Source of the DNA: Macrotrachela quadricornifera
Lineage: Eukaryota > Rotifera > Eurotatoria > Philodinida > Philodinidae
Length of the DNA stretch: 64,000 nucleotides
Direction of reading: 5' to 3'
NCBI GenBank assembly: GCA_022393335.1
Contig: JAJEKB010021268.1
Location: 531,505 to 595,504, forward strand
Shown here: positions 48,621 to 61,386 of the stretch, in pieces
How positions within the stretch are numbered: position 1 is the first letter of the stretch
Layout of the letters: each line of letters opens with the position of its first letter
Notes under the pieces: model-generated
The model's input: only the letters and a program-made list of their open reading frames with translations
The model's database searches: none
What the model was told of the DNA's origin: nothing
Position numbers and translations under genes: made by a program

Positions 48621-49219
48621 TGTAAAAAAAAAATATGATTATTACAATTATTTTAACATGTTAATATATATATACATATTTAGATATATTACATAATCTT
48701 AATGTAAGAAAAATACAAAGTAGGAATTCGACAATGACACATTAGTTGTTTCTCTTTATTACAACATGGATTGCACTAGTGACGTTTCGTTTATCTGTGT
48801 CGATAGTCGAAAGGAAAAAGAAAAAAAAGAACTGAAATTGCATCATTACTTAACAAAGTAGGAAAGAAATTGAGGATTTCATAATGAAGAGAAATAATAT
48901 TTTCTATATGAATATGAATTAAATGATTGTCGGATTTTTTTTTTTTGAGGAAAAATTTTTCGATGAAGGCTTCAATATTTTATTTCTAAAATTATAAGCG
49001 AAACGTTCGTTTGAAAACAGAATAACGTATCTGACATAATTAAAAAGAAAAACAGAGAGAGAATATAGTCATAGGTCTATAGTATATAGAATACCATTTG
49101 TCCGTATTAATCTGCATACACATACACACATACACCGAGTAGCAAAATCAATGATTATAATGAAAGACCAATATCAAAACTCTCTTGCTTGATTATATTT
49201 GTTTTTTTATAATATTAAA

Positions 49220-51946
49220 TTAATTATTTTTTGTATGTAATGGTTTCTGTATAAATAAAGATCTTTCTGTCGGAATAGTATGATCATAAAGAAAATGTTC
49301 AAGTTGATTTTTAGTTGAAGTTTTTATTGAAGAAGTTGATGTTGATGTTGATGAATATTGTTCATATTCAGAATTTTGATTTGTTTTATTTATACTTCCA
49401 TTAATTGATATTGATTGTGCTGTTATATCATCAAGTATTAATGGGTAGTAATTATTATTATTATTATTATTATTATTAATATTCCATGAATTAGCCAATT
49501 GTTGATCATGAATACTTGATAGAAATGTATCAGATATATTTTCGGATGAAATTTCTTTTCCTTTACCAGAATCAGGTGAATCATTCGAAAAATCTTGTTG
49601 ATTTGATGTTGTATTTGTAGATACAGAAGTAGTTAAATTTGAAAATAATGATGGAAGAAGAAGTAAATCAGTTGGACGTGATGGATGATTCTAAATTAAA
49701 ATTATATTCATCAATTTGATTTTTTTTTTTGTTATAGATATTAAATACCTTTAATGATTCGAAAGTTTTATTATTAGTATTATTATTTAATTTAGTTTCA
49801 AGTTCATGTGTATAAAGTAATAATTGTTGAATATGTGTTAATAATTCTCGATTTCGTTCAACTAATTGTTTATTTTTATTCTGAAAAAAAAAATATAAAA
49901 TAAAAATATTTATCTCATAAGAAACAAACTTGTGAATCAATTCTAGCTATTGTTTCAATATTTAATTGTTCTTTAATTAATTTAATTTGATTAAATGCTA
50001 ATTCTGATTCATTTTGTATTTGTTGTAATTGTTCTTGCATAAATTGCATTTGATGTTTAAGTGTAAATTCACTTGATGAATGTGATTCAAATAAATTTAA
50101 ACAAGTTTTTTCATTATTTACTGATGACTAAAAGATATTTAAATTAGATTTTTTTTTTATAAAAGAAATTTTTTTTTTTTTGTTTAAATTACAGTTGGAA
50201 ATTGAATACTTTGTAAATAACGTTCCGATTTTTCTATTGAATTTTTAATGGGTATAGGGATTTCTAAATAAACAGAATTATAAAGAATACGTTTTTTTCT
50301 TTTAAAATAAACAAACTATCTTCTTGTTGAGAAATATTTATATTTGATGAATTTGATATTGGATTATTATTTGATGTTTGTTGTAAAGATAATTTATGAC
50401 AAACTTCAAATGCTTGACCAATTGTACGAACAATATGAATTGCTTCATTCTAGAAGAAAAATTTATCAAGATTGTAAATGTACTACACGGTTGGAAATAA
50501 TATTATTCCAAGGAGTACTGCCTATAATTTGCAATAGAAGAGATAAAAAAAAATTTTTACGTTACTTTTTGCAATAAAAAAATTCGGAAAACTGTTGGAA
50601 AAATCTTCGAAAATGTTAAAAAAAGTTAGATTTTTGGTATGGAAGAAAAATACTGAAATTTTCTATAAATTTAGCACATTTTGATTAGTTTTACTGTCTC
50701 AGAGGTCTCGAAATATACTCATTCGATACAGCGTGAAAAACTGCATCGAACGAATATGCTTTCAAACATCATACATAAGGACACTAATGGAAAAACAGCT
50801 GAATTTAGTGTAAAAATGTCAAAAAATGCGTGTTTTTTTGGTTCATTCTTTAGACAGTATTCAGTGAATTTTAATCCAACGACTATGTTTAAAAATTTTT
50901 TCATATATACAGTTTTCTAGAGTTCAACGAGATCTATGGAATCATGTAAAAATATCCAAGAGAAACACATTATTTTATTTTTGAATTGTTGCCACCTTAC
51001 TTTTCTACTGGAAAAAAAGTATAAAATTTCTTCAATTTTTTTATGTTCGATATTAAAAAATTTGCATAATCCTTACTATTTAGTATCAATAAACCCTATT
51101 TTTGATGAGTTTTCATTATCTCTTCTATTGGAAATTATAAGCGGTACCCCCTGTAATAATATTATTTCCAACCGTGTATAGCACAGTTAATACAATTCGA
51201 TCTGTTGATGTTTGTAAATGATTTCTATTTTGTATTAGATATACATCTGATTTTTTTGAAGTATTTTAATTATATTTTTAGAAAACAAGAAGTAATTTAC
51301 CTTTTTATAAGCTTTGAAAACATTACAACGAAATGCATTAGTAGCATTATCACGTGCTATAAAACTGAAAATTTTTAAATCTTGACTGTCATGTGAAACA
51401 TAAAAGACTCTAAAATCGGAAAAAAAAAGTTTTTTTCAAATTTTTGTCTTTTTTTTATGCGTATACCGATAGATTGGATATTGCATAAGAATAGTTTTAT
51501 TTTCATCAAAATGAAGATTTTTCTAAACAGAAGAAGTTTTTTTTGTGAGAAAAATATTTTCTTTTTACTTTATTCTTTTTCCATAAATAAACTTTAAGTC
51601 CATCAATAGATATTGATAAAGTAACGGAACGTTTTTTAACTGATCTTGATTTAAATTCATACTAAATTCAATAATTTTATATTTATATTTTAAAATAAAA
51701 ACTTACACGAATACGACGCATAGCTGCTACAATTTCACCTCGACTTGTTGGTTTAGGTACTTCAAGTGATCCAACAAACTAAATAATTAATACAAAAATT
51801 TGGGTTTTTTTTATCCTATAAAAAATGAATTTTACTTTTATTTTAAATTGAATTCCATGTTGAAATGCTTCATCATTATGTAATGGAATTTTATTATCAA
51901 ATCCATCTTCATACATTGGATTATAAGCTCGATTTTTTGTTGGCAT
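49220..51946 (-). CDS. NOS1AP: NOS1AP/CAPON orthologue, ten exons
   Basis: Minus-strand exons 51836-51946, 51707-51778, 51569-51661, 51467-51522, 51301-51409, 50317-50449, 50193-50263, 49930-50127, 49749-49880, 49220-49690; frame kept; 481 aa, close to the roughly 500 of the long vertebrate form. A PTB/PID domain spans residues about 25-175 ([84 protein letters not shown]). A coiled coil at about 235-315 ([35 protein letters not shown]) matches the family. The C-terminal 156 residues are Ser/Thr/Asn-rich with an Asn run. NOS1AP is an adaptor linking the PDZ domain of neuronal NOS to partners such as Dexras1 and Scribble. The family's C-terminal PDZ ligand is not seen: this protein ends HTKNN. 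Intron 5 (50450-51300) carries a transposon; other introns are 45-65 bp. Confidence 0.92.
50486..51176. mobile_element. 691-bp TIR element in NOS1AP intron 5
   Basis: Ends are CACGGTTGGAAATAATATTA and its reverse complement, each next to TA (50484-50485 and 51177-51178), giving a TA target duplication. The inverted repeats run about 60 bp (to about 50547 and from about 51115). Small frames inside are not a transposase. Non-autonomous Tc1/mariner-type element. It lies entirely in the intron, so the reading frame is intact. Confidence 0.88.
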
Positions 51947-51956
51947 TAGAAGAGAT

Positions 51957-51965
51957 CTAAATATA
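51957..51965 (-). promoter_or_regulatory. Splice acceptor ahead of NOS1AP start
   Basis: ATATTTAG ends 10 bp before the ATG on the minus strand; a candidate trans-splice site or end of a 5'UTR intron. Confidence 0.45.
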
Positions 51966-54900
51966 TTTTTAATATTTAAATAGAAAAATGAAATGAAATC
52001 TATTTATACATCTGTGAATATTTTTTATCAGAGAATTAATTCAACGAATCATTTATAATCAAGAGTAAATTTTCTTATTTCTTTTCTTCGATTATAACCG
52101 TTATATAGAAAATCTAATAAAGATTATTTATATTTAATAGATGTCACTAGTAAAGTTATCTAAGTAAATGTTCAATTTGATAATATCTTTAATAAAATGA
52201 AAAGATGGTTCACAGACTATTTGTATTATCATTAAGTATAACAAATCATACATGTTATTTATGAGTAAAATCTCTTTCTAATAATAGTATGAGTTTGAAG
52301 ATGAGCAAGTACATGTACATACTCATATTTGACAAAAGAAAAAATTTACATTACATATACAAACCTTTTTTTTAAATTTAAAATGCTTATCTTAACTCAA
52401 TTGTCTTCAATATTAATAATCAACTTATAAAAACTAAACATACCTTTTCCATCGCATTCTTTTCCTACAAAATCTACACCTAATCTCTCATAATCGATAT
52501 CATCGTCATCATTATCACCAAAAAAAAAAAAGTAATATAACTTTCTTTTCTCTCAACATTCTAATATATATATTACATCCTTCATAAGCCATCTCTATGA
52601 TAGTATCACATAGATAAAGTATTACATCGTATGATGTACACATGTCATTTTGCTCATTATCTTAACATAAGCATATACATATATATGAAAAGATGACTGA
52701 ATCTCTCTTACTAAAATGATGATGCTATCATATGGTGATATACCATTTTCTTTTTCTTTACTTAACGACAGGGGTATTCAAATAATCATATGTCATTTAT
52801 CAAATACACGTTTTTTTTCAATGAACGAACACCTCTGAAGATTACTCTTTACATTCGTTCGCTTTTTTTTTTTTAGTTATAAAGAACAATTTTATGACCT
52901 TGATATTCATATGAATAACGACTAAGCTTTTCTTTACATATAGACAAATAAATAACAAACGATTTTATCAGCATTTTAATCATATATAATATTATCATTT
53001 GATGAAATGATCAAGAACAAGGTCTTAATCTATTTTTTATATAAGTCATCTTTCATATATCTCTCATCTATTCGATAACGACTTTGTGGAGGTGCAAAGA
53101 TTGGATTATACTTATATATATATATATGTTTGTCTATCACCTTCAAAAACAAAGAGATATGAGAACTGTCATAACAATATATCATTTTGACATGTTTATA
53201 TCAATCAAGAAGAAGTGTCTATCAACAATAAGATGACTTGTTTTTTCTTGTTAAAAGTGATTTATAAAATAAATAATGTACTCTTATAGAATTATCATAA
53301 TTTTTGTATTATTTCATATTTTAGGAGAAATTAATTGAATAAGGATAATAAAAAAATTAGCATACTACAATAAATAAATCTATTTTCTTTTTATTATATA
53401 ACTTACTTTAAAAAAGCCATATGTTTAAATTTATTTGTTGAATGTATAATTAAATAAAATTCTTTAATCTGATGATTATATCAATTGAATATATCTGTTA
53501 AATATTTTATACAATATATATTATTAGATAAAAGAATAAATATCTAAAGTTTATCATTATTTTTCTAAGAAAAGGAGAAAAAAACTAAAACATGTATTAT
53601 ATTATTTTCTCCAATAAATGATATGTATTTATGTATTATTTCGTTCTTGCTTTTCTACTCACATGAATAATAGAAGGAAAATTCTATGTAGATAATTGAT
53701 TTTCTATCTGTAGAAAAAACAATAATAACAAGAAAAGAATTTTTCTCTTGTCTAATTTCATGTCATTTCTGCTTTTTTTTCTTCTATAAAATAATGAAAT
53801 CAATCATATATATGTAGTAAATTATTCCTCTTTTTTTTTTATTCATAGTATTTGTTGAGAACTGTATTCAATAGGAAATTTATTATTATATCTAATTTAG
53901 TATTAAAAAAACATTTTTTTGTCTATATTATAAAATGAATGACAAAACGACTGTTTACCATCGTATCGTCCCTACTTAATTCCTACTTAACTGTCAATCA
54001 AATTCATGTTTAATTTAAAAACTTCCGCATGTTTGCTCTACTATATCAATATATCCCGGTACTTAGAAGAATTGACAATAGATTACTAGCCAAAAAACAA
54101 AAACCAACTGTTGGCATATCACGGTAGAATGATGGCTACAGGGAAATCTACTATTTTAATATCAAACTGTTACTGACGTTTTACTACGATCGGCAAATAT
54201 TGTCGATATAGCGTACATTAAATCGATCAATCTATCGGCAATTTTTTTTTTCTATTTATTGAAAGAGAATCAATTTGATTTAATGCAGACATATAGAACA
54301 TCGATGGCTCTTGAATGAACAACTATATTAAGAATTACCATCAATAAATAAAAAAGCAATTTTCTATACATTCTCGTATATATATATATATCGATATATT
54401 GAAATACTACAAAATGAACATGAATATCCAGATTATGGTACTGTAGAAAAAAAGGAAAGGTTGTGCATGATGAAAACAAGAACAATGAAAAGTCGATAGA
54501 TACCTTGAGATTTAGTCAACTATTAATTAATGATAGAAAAAAAAAACATTGGAATGATTTTATGTATTAAAATAATTTTTTTTTATCAAGATCATCACTA
54601 TTACTTAATGTTAAACTAAGACAAAGGATTCGTTTTCATAAATTATAATTATTATATGAAATAAAACATAATACCTGAGTGTATTTACCTAATATATCAG
54701 TATTAAGAATAAATTTATTATTTTTCATGATTTAAAAGACTTATTATTGTCTATTTCATGTTAATATAAGATTTATTATAATTATCACATCATAATGTTA
54801 TTATAGATTAATATGGTTAGGAAAAATAGCAGTCGTTCTCCAAGTCATTAAGCCACTTTTGTCGTTCTGTTATATTATAGATGATATTCATTATACGTTC

Positions 54901-56346
54901 TATCACTATGTGATATAGAAGACCAATAACAAACCATCTATGAACACCTATGAGTTCATAATTTTTTATATCTAAATCCGATAGATTTAGATCTAAAATA
55001 TTTTTCAATAATATCTAGCACTGTCTTTGCACGTGAACAATTTTGTATGATATATCTAAACGCTACTGAAGAAGATATTATTGATATGTTAATTATATTT
55101 TTCGTGTTTGTATTATTTTTTATTTCAATTTCATTTTGTCCTTTGTATTTGAAAAAACTTTTTAATTATAGATGGAAATAACCAAGTCTAAAATTAAATC
55201 TGAATATAATTTCAAATCTGGAAGAATACGCAAATCTTTGCCTTTCCGTTATGTTTTCCTTCATGTGTATTCTATCTTCTAGAATATACATAGCTATCAA
55301 ACATTTAAAAAATGGAAGAAAAGATATATTATTCTCATTATGAAACTCATTTGAAAATTTCAATTGAATTGAATTATGAAGAAAGTAGGAAATGCGTATC
55401 ACTTATTCTTGTCTGTATCGAATGACTTTATAATTAACGTTTTTTGAAATCATAAGTAACAACAAATGTCATTACTATTGAAATAGTACTGTCTAAGATC
55501 ATTTGAATTAAAAGGATTATTTGCATAAGCTTCAAATTTGATGAAAGAAAAATGAGAAGAACATGTAACGAGCTATATAAAAAGTTAGCCAACAGATAGA
55601 TGATGATCATATTTGTCCAACATAAAAACAAGCAACTTCATTTGTTCTCCTAGTACATAATTTGATTATATTCACTCTTTTACATCCAATTAAAAACAGA
55701 GAAAAAGAAAATAATGTGTAACTGATGCTACAATACAATTATGCATATAAATTAATTGTTTTCTTTTGAGACAAAATTCAAGATGATATTCTATTATAGT
55801 TGCTCGATTATTTACACCTTCTAATCCAACTTATCAATATATTATTTATTGATACGATATTCAAAAAGCATATCTTGTGGTATTTCAGTATCGATAACGA
55901 AATTTAGATCAATTGACATGGATTTTAATTACACGAATATGCAATGGAATAAAACTAAACATAATGATTGATTAATTGATAAAAATGAAAAAAAAACTGA
56001 TCATAATCAGTGCATCCAAAATTAGTGACACAAAATATTCTCCATTTTAAGTATAAAACAGCTTTTCATGCTGTATTAAATGGTATAGTCTTTTTTTTTA
56101 TACAACATATTAAACGATGAAAAATGAAATGAAACAAAGTATAGATGTGTATACTCAAGTAAATGGAGTATAATCCAAGAAAGCAAAAAAAGCAGAACTT
56201 AGCTTCTCTTGTATATTGTAGAATCGAATATGAATCAACAGGATTTAAAGTTCATATTTTCTTGTGTATGTTTATACATTAATAAATGATCTATTATTTC
56301 TCTTAATGCAATTTTGATTGATAATAAATTTATAATAATTAATTGA
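51966..56346. other. Long intergenic stretch, no gene recognised
   Basis: About 4.4 kb, AT-rich. Three minus-strand frames (54817-55008, 55166-55402, 55434-55631) are hydrophobic and partly repeat an ITERQ motif, but I could not join them by splice sites or match them to a family. Confidence 0.4.
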
Positions 56347-56360
56347 TTTATTCTTTTATT
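56347..56360 (-). terminator. Poly-A signals of the coiled-coil gene
   Basis: Two overlapping-region AATAAA hexamers on the minus strand (56347-56352 and 56355-56360), about 45-55 bp after the stop. Confidence 0.5.
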
Positions 56361-56402
56361 TATATAAAAATAAAAAAAATAAAATCAGATCTATTAATAT
56401 GA

Positions 56403-57576
56403 TTAATGAGGTGTTGATTTATTTGAATTTGTCTGAATATTTGATGTAACTTTATTTAAACGTATTCGTTTAAGATCAGTAGCTAATTTAAGTTGTCGAA
56501 TTAAATGTATTTGTTCTTCTTCTAATTGTTGTTTAGATTCATTTAATGCTTGTGTTCGTTTAAGTATATCTTGTAATGATTTACGTAATTGTAAATTTTC
56601 ATTTTGAATACTTAAAGTTCGATCATAAAGAAATTGTTCAGCTTCCTAAATAAAAAAAATTTTCAAATAAAAACAAAAAAAAACAAATATGAAATATAAA
56701 CTTGATCAGCTTGTCGTCGAATTTCATGAACTTTTGCATCTTCATCTGCACGTTGATATTGTAATTCTTTTTCAAAAGTTAATCTCATATGAGATATTTC
56801 ACGTACATGTTCACCACGCATTTGATTTATTTCTTCTTGTAAACGTTTTATTTCATTATTTTGTTGTTCTTGAATAGTCTATAAAAATGAATTAATTAAT
56901 TTTCTTAATTTTCTAATAATAAACAAACTTTATATTCTCCCATAGCATCTAATTCACGTTTAGTTTGTGCTAATAATTGTTCTTTTTTCATTAATTGAGA
57001 TCGTAATTCTAAAAAACAAAATGAAACAAAAAAATTTTTATTAAAAGAAGAAAATAAAAAGAAAACCTTCTTTCTTTTTTTCATATTCTTTTAACATATT
57101 TTCTTTATCTCGATTAATTTCTTCAATTTCTTGTCGATGATAATCTGTTAATGTAACAATTTGTGTTTGACGAATATTTGTCTTTTTTGACATATATTGC
57201 ACGTATTCAGCCTAGAAAATAAATTAATATATATATTTTATATTTCTAAATATTTATGATTATACTAACTGTTTCCGCGCGAACTTTATTTGCTTCTTCA
57301 TTAAGCCAATTATTTTCTTCTTGCCTATAAGAAGATTTAGAGAACGATATTTATGAAAATAAACTTACGCTGTACGAACACGCAATTTAATATCAGCTAA
57401 TTCTTGAACTTTTTTATCAAGTCTAAAGATATAATTGAAATTTTTAATATTTAGAAAAAAAAAGGAAAAATTTACTCGGCTTGTAGAATAGTTTCTTTTT
57501 CAGATGGACGAAGAATTTCTTCTTTTTCTTTACTTTTCTTCTTTTCGGACTTTCCTTTTTTTCCTTTAGGTGGCAT
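56403..57576 (-). CDS. CCDC166-like coiled-coil (DUF4515) protein, seven exons
   Basis: Minus-strand exons 57476-57576, 57369-57422, 57270-57324, 57067-57211, 56929-57008, 56702-56878, 56403-56645; introns 45-58 bp; frame kept; 284 aa. It begins with a lysine-rich MPPKGKKGKSEKKKSKEKEE, then is alpha-helical coiled coil to about residue 265. The pattern ENNWLNEEANKVRAE, EYVQYMSKKTNIRQTQIVTL, GEYKTIQEQQNNEIKRLQ, and QADQEAEQFLYDRTLSIQ with LRKSLQDILKRTQAL matches the DUF4515 family (CCDC166, CCDC121 and relatives) as I know it. These proteins are often linked to cilia or sperm, but the function is not established. Divergent from the pyrophosphatase gene with 915 bp between starts. Confidence 0.82.
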
Positions 57577-58491
57577 GTTTAATCAAAATTATCGAAGAAG
57601 TAATAAGGTAAAAGAAGAGCGTAAAGTAGCCATTTTCTATTTAGTTACTATAGTGACATGTAAATGAGAAAAGAGGTCGTAAGTACAATTTGAATAATTA
57701 TCGATCGATTAAATATAATTAATGTTTAATTAAATGAATTTAGTTTTTTAAACTTCATAAGATATGAATTTATAATTATGATGATTTTTATTGATTTATA
57801 ATTAAAACCAACATTTTAAATTCGAAAGAAAAAGAAAAAGAATGTTAATCGTTTTCATCTTATTCAAATGTGAATATTTTTCATTGAAATACCACTAATG
57901 TTTACCAAAAATTTTATTTTCATTTTGTTTTTTGTATTATCTAGGTCAGTTTATTATTCATGTAAATCAAAATAAAAAGAATTCGTGACCTCAGAATAAT
58001 AATATTTTTTAGTTTTAATGCGTCGCTTTCTTTTTGTATTATTCATATATATTTACTTTTATTTAATGATCAAATGACGTTATATGAATTGGAAAAGGTT
58101 CTTATATGTACGTATATTTTTTGATGAATAATTCCATAGTTCTATGGTTTTTCAATGAACAATCATATTCGTGTCAGAATTTCATTTCATTATGCAATAT
58201 ATTCATATATAAGATTTGATTAAAAATATTTTTTTTATCACAATCGAATTTATTATCAATAAAGCAGAAAATTACCTGAGGTATAGTGTATGTGCATTGA
58301 AGTGAAACATAAATTAGTTCTCCTCTATATAGACACCATCGTTTTTTCTTTCCGTTCGTGTGTCTTTTGTGATTACGCTTTTAAAAATTAATGTTTTTGC
58401 TTCAATGCTTTCTTTTTTTTTTTTCTTTATCTTCGTTCATTCTAGAAGTATCTTCAACATTTTCTGCATCTAAAAGAAAGACATATCTACA
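57577..58491. promoter_or_regulatory. Shared intergenic region between divergent genes
   Basis: The 915 bp between the starts of the CCDC166-like gene (minus) and the pyrophosphatase gene (plus) must hold both promoters. I found no defined motif beyond AT-rich runs. On the pyrophosphatase side a T-rich acceptor (TTCATTCTAG) ends at 58445, 46 bp before the ATG. Confidence 0.45.
58436..58445 (+). promoter_or_regulatory. Splice acceptor ahead of the pyrophosphatase start
   Basis: TTCATTCTAG after a long T-rich tract, 46 bp before the ATG; trans-splice or 5'UTR intron acceptor. Confidence 0.5.
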
Positions 58492-59636
58492 ATGTCAACA
58501 AAACCAAAATTAGCCGATCCAAATAGTGGTGCACAAGGTGGACCACTGGCAAGTGTTGCACCACAATCAAATGATAATGAAAATCGTCGTTATGAAATTG
58601 TTGAACGTGGTCAATTACATACACTTAACTATCGTTGTTATTTTCGAGATGTTCAAACAAAAACTATTGTTTCACCATTTCATGATATTCCACTTATTAA
58701 TAAACAACATTCACCATTAAATGGTAATCAAAAAGATTATATTTATAATATGATTGTTGAAGTACCACGATGGACAAATGCTAAAATGGAAATTAATAAG
58801 CAACTTAAAATGAATCCAATTGTTCAAGATGTTAAGAGCGGTTTGTTATTTATTATTATTATTATTATTTTTTAAATAAAAATTTCTTTTCTTTTTGTAA
58901 AGGTAAACCTCGATTTGTTCATAATGTATTTCCATATCATGGTTATTTATGGAATTATGGTGCTTTACCTCAAACATGGGAAGATCCAAATCATCGTGAT
59001 GAAGATACACAAACAACAGGTGATAATGATCCATTAGATGTATGTGAAATAGGTACAACTCTTCATGCAACTGGTTCAATTGTACCTGTTAAAATAGTTG
59101 GTGTACTTGGTTTAATTGATGAAGGTGAAACAGATTGGAAATTAATTGGTATTGATATTCGTGATAAACTTGCATCACAAGTATAATTTACTTTTTTTTT
59201 TTTAAATACAAAAATAATTGTTTTTTTTTTCTTATAGATTAATGATATTGATGATGTCGATAAACATCTTCCAGGTTTACTTGAAGCAACACGTCGTTGG
59301 TTTAAATATTATAAAGTTCCAACAGGTAAACCACCAAATAAATTTGCACTTAATGAACAATATGCTAATCGTGAATATGCATTACATGTTATACATGAAA
59401 CACAAAAATATTGGGAAAAATTAGCAAGTGGTGAAACAAAAGTTGAAGAAAAAGTTTGTTCAATTGCTAATACAACACTTAATAATCGTGGTACAATGAA
59501 AAAAGAAGATGCAGATAAAATTGTTGAAGCTGATGAAGAACATGCAAAAGAACCAGCAGAAGTTGATCCAACCGTTCATAGTCTTTCGTATGTCCGAGAT
59601 GACGAAGAACGTACAACAAAAGAAAAGAAATTTTAA
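58492..59636 (+). CDS. PPA1: Inorganic pyrophosphatase, family I, three exons
   Basis: Exons 58492-58840, 58903-59180, 59238-59636; introns 62 and 57 bp; frame kept; 341 aa. It hydrolyses pyrophosphate to two phosphates and so drives biosynthetic reactions; Mg2+-dependent. The signature [12 protein letters not shown] (D157, D159, D162) carries the metal-binding aspartates. Other family landmarks are [20 protein letters not shown] (126-145), [14 protein letters not shown], and [14 protein letters not shown] with KFALNEQ. It is longer than the usual animal cytosolic enzyme (about 290 aa), with some 45 extra residues at the N-terminus and a charged C-terminus (ending [12 protein letters not shown]). 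The start has no clear mitochondrial presequence, so I favour the cytosolic form. Poly-A signal at 59747-59752. Confidence 0.95.
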
Positions 59637-59746
59637 AACAATTTATGCCAATTTTATAGGACAAAATCTCCACTTTTAACTAACCATTGGTTTTAAGGTC
59701 TTGTCTTTTTCTTGTAGCACTTTTTAGTCATAAAACATATACAAGA

Positions 59747-59752
59747 AATAAA
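59747..59752 (+). terminator. Poly-A signal AATAAA
   Basis: About 110 bp after the pyrophosphatase stop. Confidence 0.6.
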
Positions 59753-60801
59753 TATATATTTCTAATAGAATTTATTGAATTATTTGTGTGTAGATGTTCG
59801 CATATCCTTACAGTTGAATTATATACATAAAAACTAGATTTCAATTCAATGAAATTTGTCAGAATAGAATTGGAAGTCATTAATATATTACAGTAATGTT
59901 TCATATGTTGTAAGGGCTAAAATATTTCATTTAGATACGTCAGATTAGTGTCTTTCTTTTTCATTCATTAACAATATGTTTTGATAGTAAAGTTAATCTA
60001 AATATGTATGGCCAATGGGTTATGTATTCTTTAAAAATTTAGCAAATTATATGTCATCTGTTTTTTTACGATCAGAATTATTGATTCTGACTTTTAATCA
60101 AATCAATTCACGATTAAAATAATTTTACATTACTCATATTGACTATCGATTGGAGTATATATTATACTAAATAGAATTAGGAATGTCTTCTTTCGTTATT
60201 TATCAAATCAATGTTTATATATGTTTCTAAATCATCGATTTAATAGTTTACTAGAAGGTAAACAAATATGTGCATTGTCTATTCATGAAAATATTTCAAG
60301 AATCAGTTTAAATCAAGCATTAACACACAATTATATGATATTCATATTATGAATTTAGCCTGAAATAATCATTCTATCAGTTGTGTTGATGACTTCTAAA
60401 AGAAAATCGAGAAAAAATAAATATTTTTTTCGAAATATGAGATATTTGACATGTATCACATTTGTGATGCCTAATGTTTGTCCTGAACTTTTCGATTTTA
60501 ATATTGAAAATAAACTCTGACACTTAATTTTGCACCTCGATAAGTGCTATACTAATTCAATCTACCCTTATTGTCAATTTGGCTGATAGCTTGATGACTC
60601 AGTGGCATATTACAACATAATGTTTATTCATTGTAATTACATCATTGTTATTAGTGTAGTTATAAAATGTTTGTACACAAGTTCCAATATTACACGTATA
60701 TGTTTCAATTACATTATATTGATCTGACGTTATTCTTATTTTTAAAATGATCATTTAGTGCTCTGTAATTTCATCTGATAAATTATGCACTGAATAAATA
60801 A
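59753..60801. other. Intergenic, no gene recognised
   Basis: AT-rich; nothing identifiable. Confidence 0.45.
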
Positions 60802-61386
60802 TTGAAGTCAAAAGTTAAGAATTTTTTGTTTTATGCATACATTAAACAACAACCATCGAAGTATTTTGAGCAGTTAAAGACCGAGGTTAGTGATGAAAAG
60901 ATACTGCTGCAAGTAGATTTTGCAAAGAAGTTTAATATGGAAGAACAAGATGAGATTCAAAAAGCTCATTGGACTACGAAGACGTTAAGTATTTTTACTA
61001 TTTGTGTATGATATAAAAGTCAAAATTTTTCTTTTGCTTTACTATCTTCAGATTTAACACATCATAAATTTGTTGTTGATTCTGCTTTAAGAATTATTTT
61101 AAATCATATTAAAACAATTCTTCCAAATATTAATGAGATAAATTCTTTTTCTGATAGTGCAGCTTTTCAGTTCAAACAATGTTTTCATTTTTGAAATTTA
61201 GCATGAATTGCTTCTGAACAAAAAATAAATTTGAGCTGGCATTTTTTTTTTGCAACTTCACATGGAAAGGGTATTGTTCATGGGATTGGAGGCATTGTAA
61301 GATGTCTCGTGCGGTCAGCAATATTGAGAAGAGGACTGTGTCGGTCTACTGAAGATTTTATTACTCTTGCTAAGAAAAAAAAATAA
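60802..61386 (+). pseudogene. Broken transposon-associated reading frame
   Basis: Exon-like 60802 to about 61003 reads LQVDFAKKFNMEEQDEIQKA HW and onward. A probable intron ends at 61052 (ATCTTCAG), after which the frame reads THHKFVVDSALRIILNHIK, then NSFSDSAAFQFKQCFHF, two in-frame TGA stops (about 61192 and 61204), then INLSWHF, ATSHGKGIVHGIGGIVRCLV. The order VDFA .. AHW .. SDSAAFQFK .. ATSHGKG-x3-G-x-GG is a pattern I have seen in repeated, transposon-linked proteins of many invertebrates; I cannot name the family with certainty. The two stops make this copy dead. Confidence 0.6.

Noticed and set aside
50681..50920. 79-codon frame inside the NOS1AP intron element
   Set aside because: No transposase motif, and an overlapping frame exists on the other strand; the element is non-autonomous.
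54817..55631. Three hydrophobic minus-strand frames suggesting a membrane protein
   Set aside because: Splice sites do not connect them in frame and the residue mix is what AT-rich DNA gives by chance.
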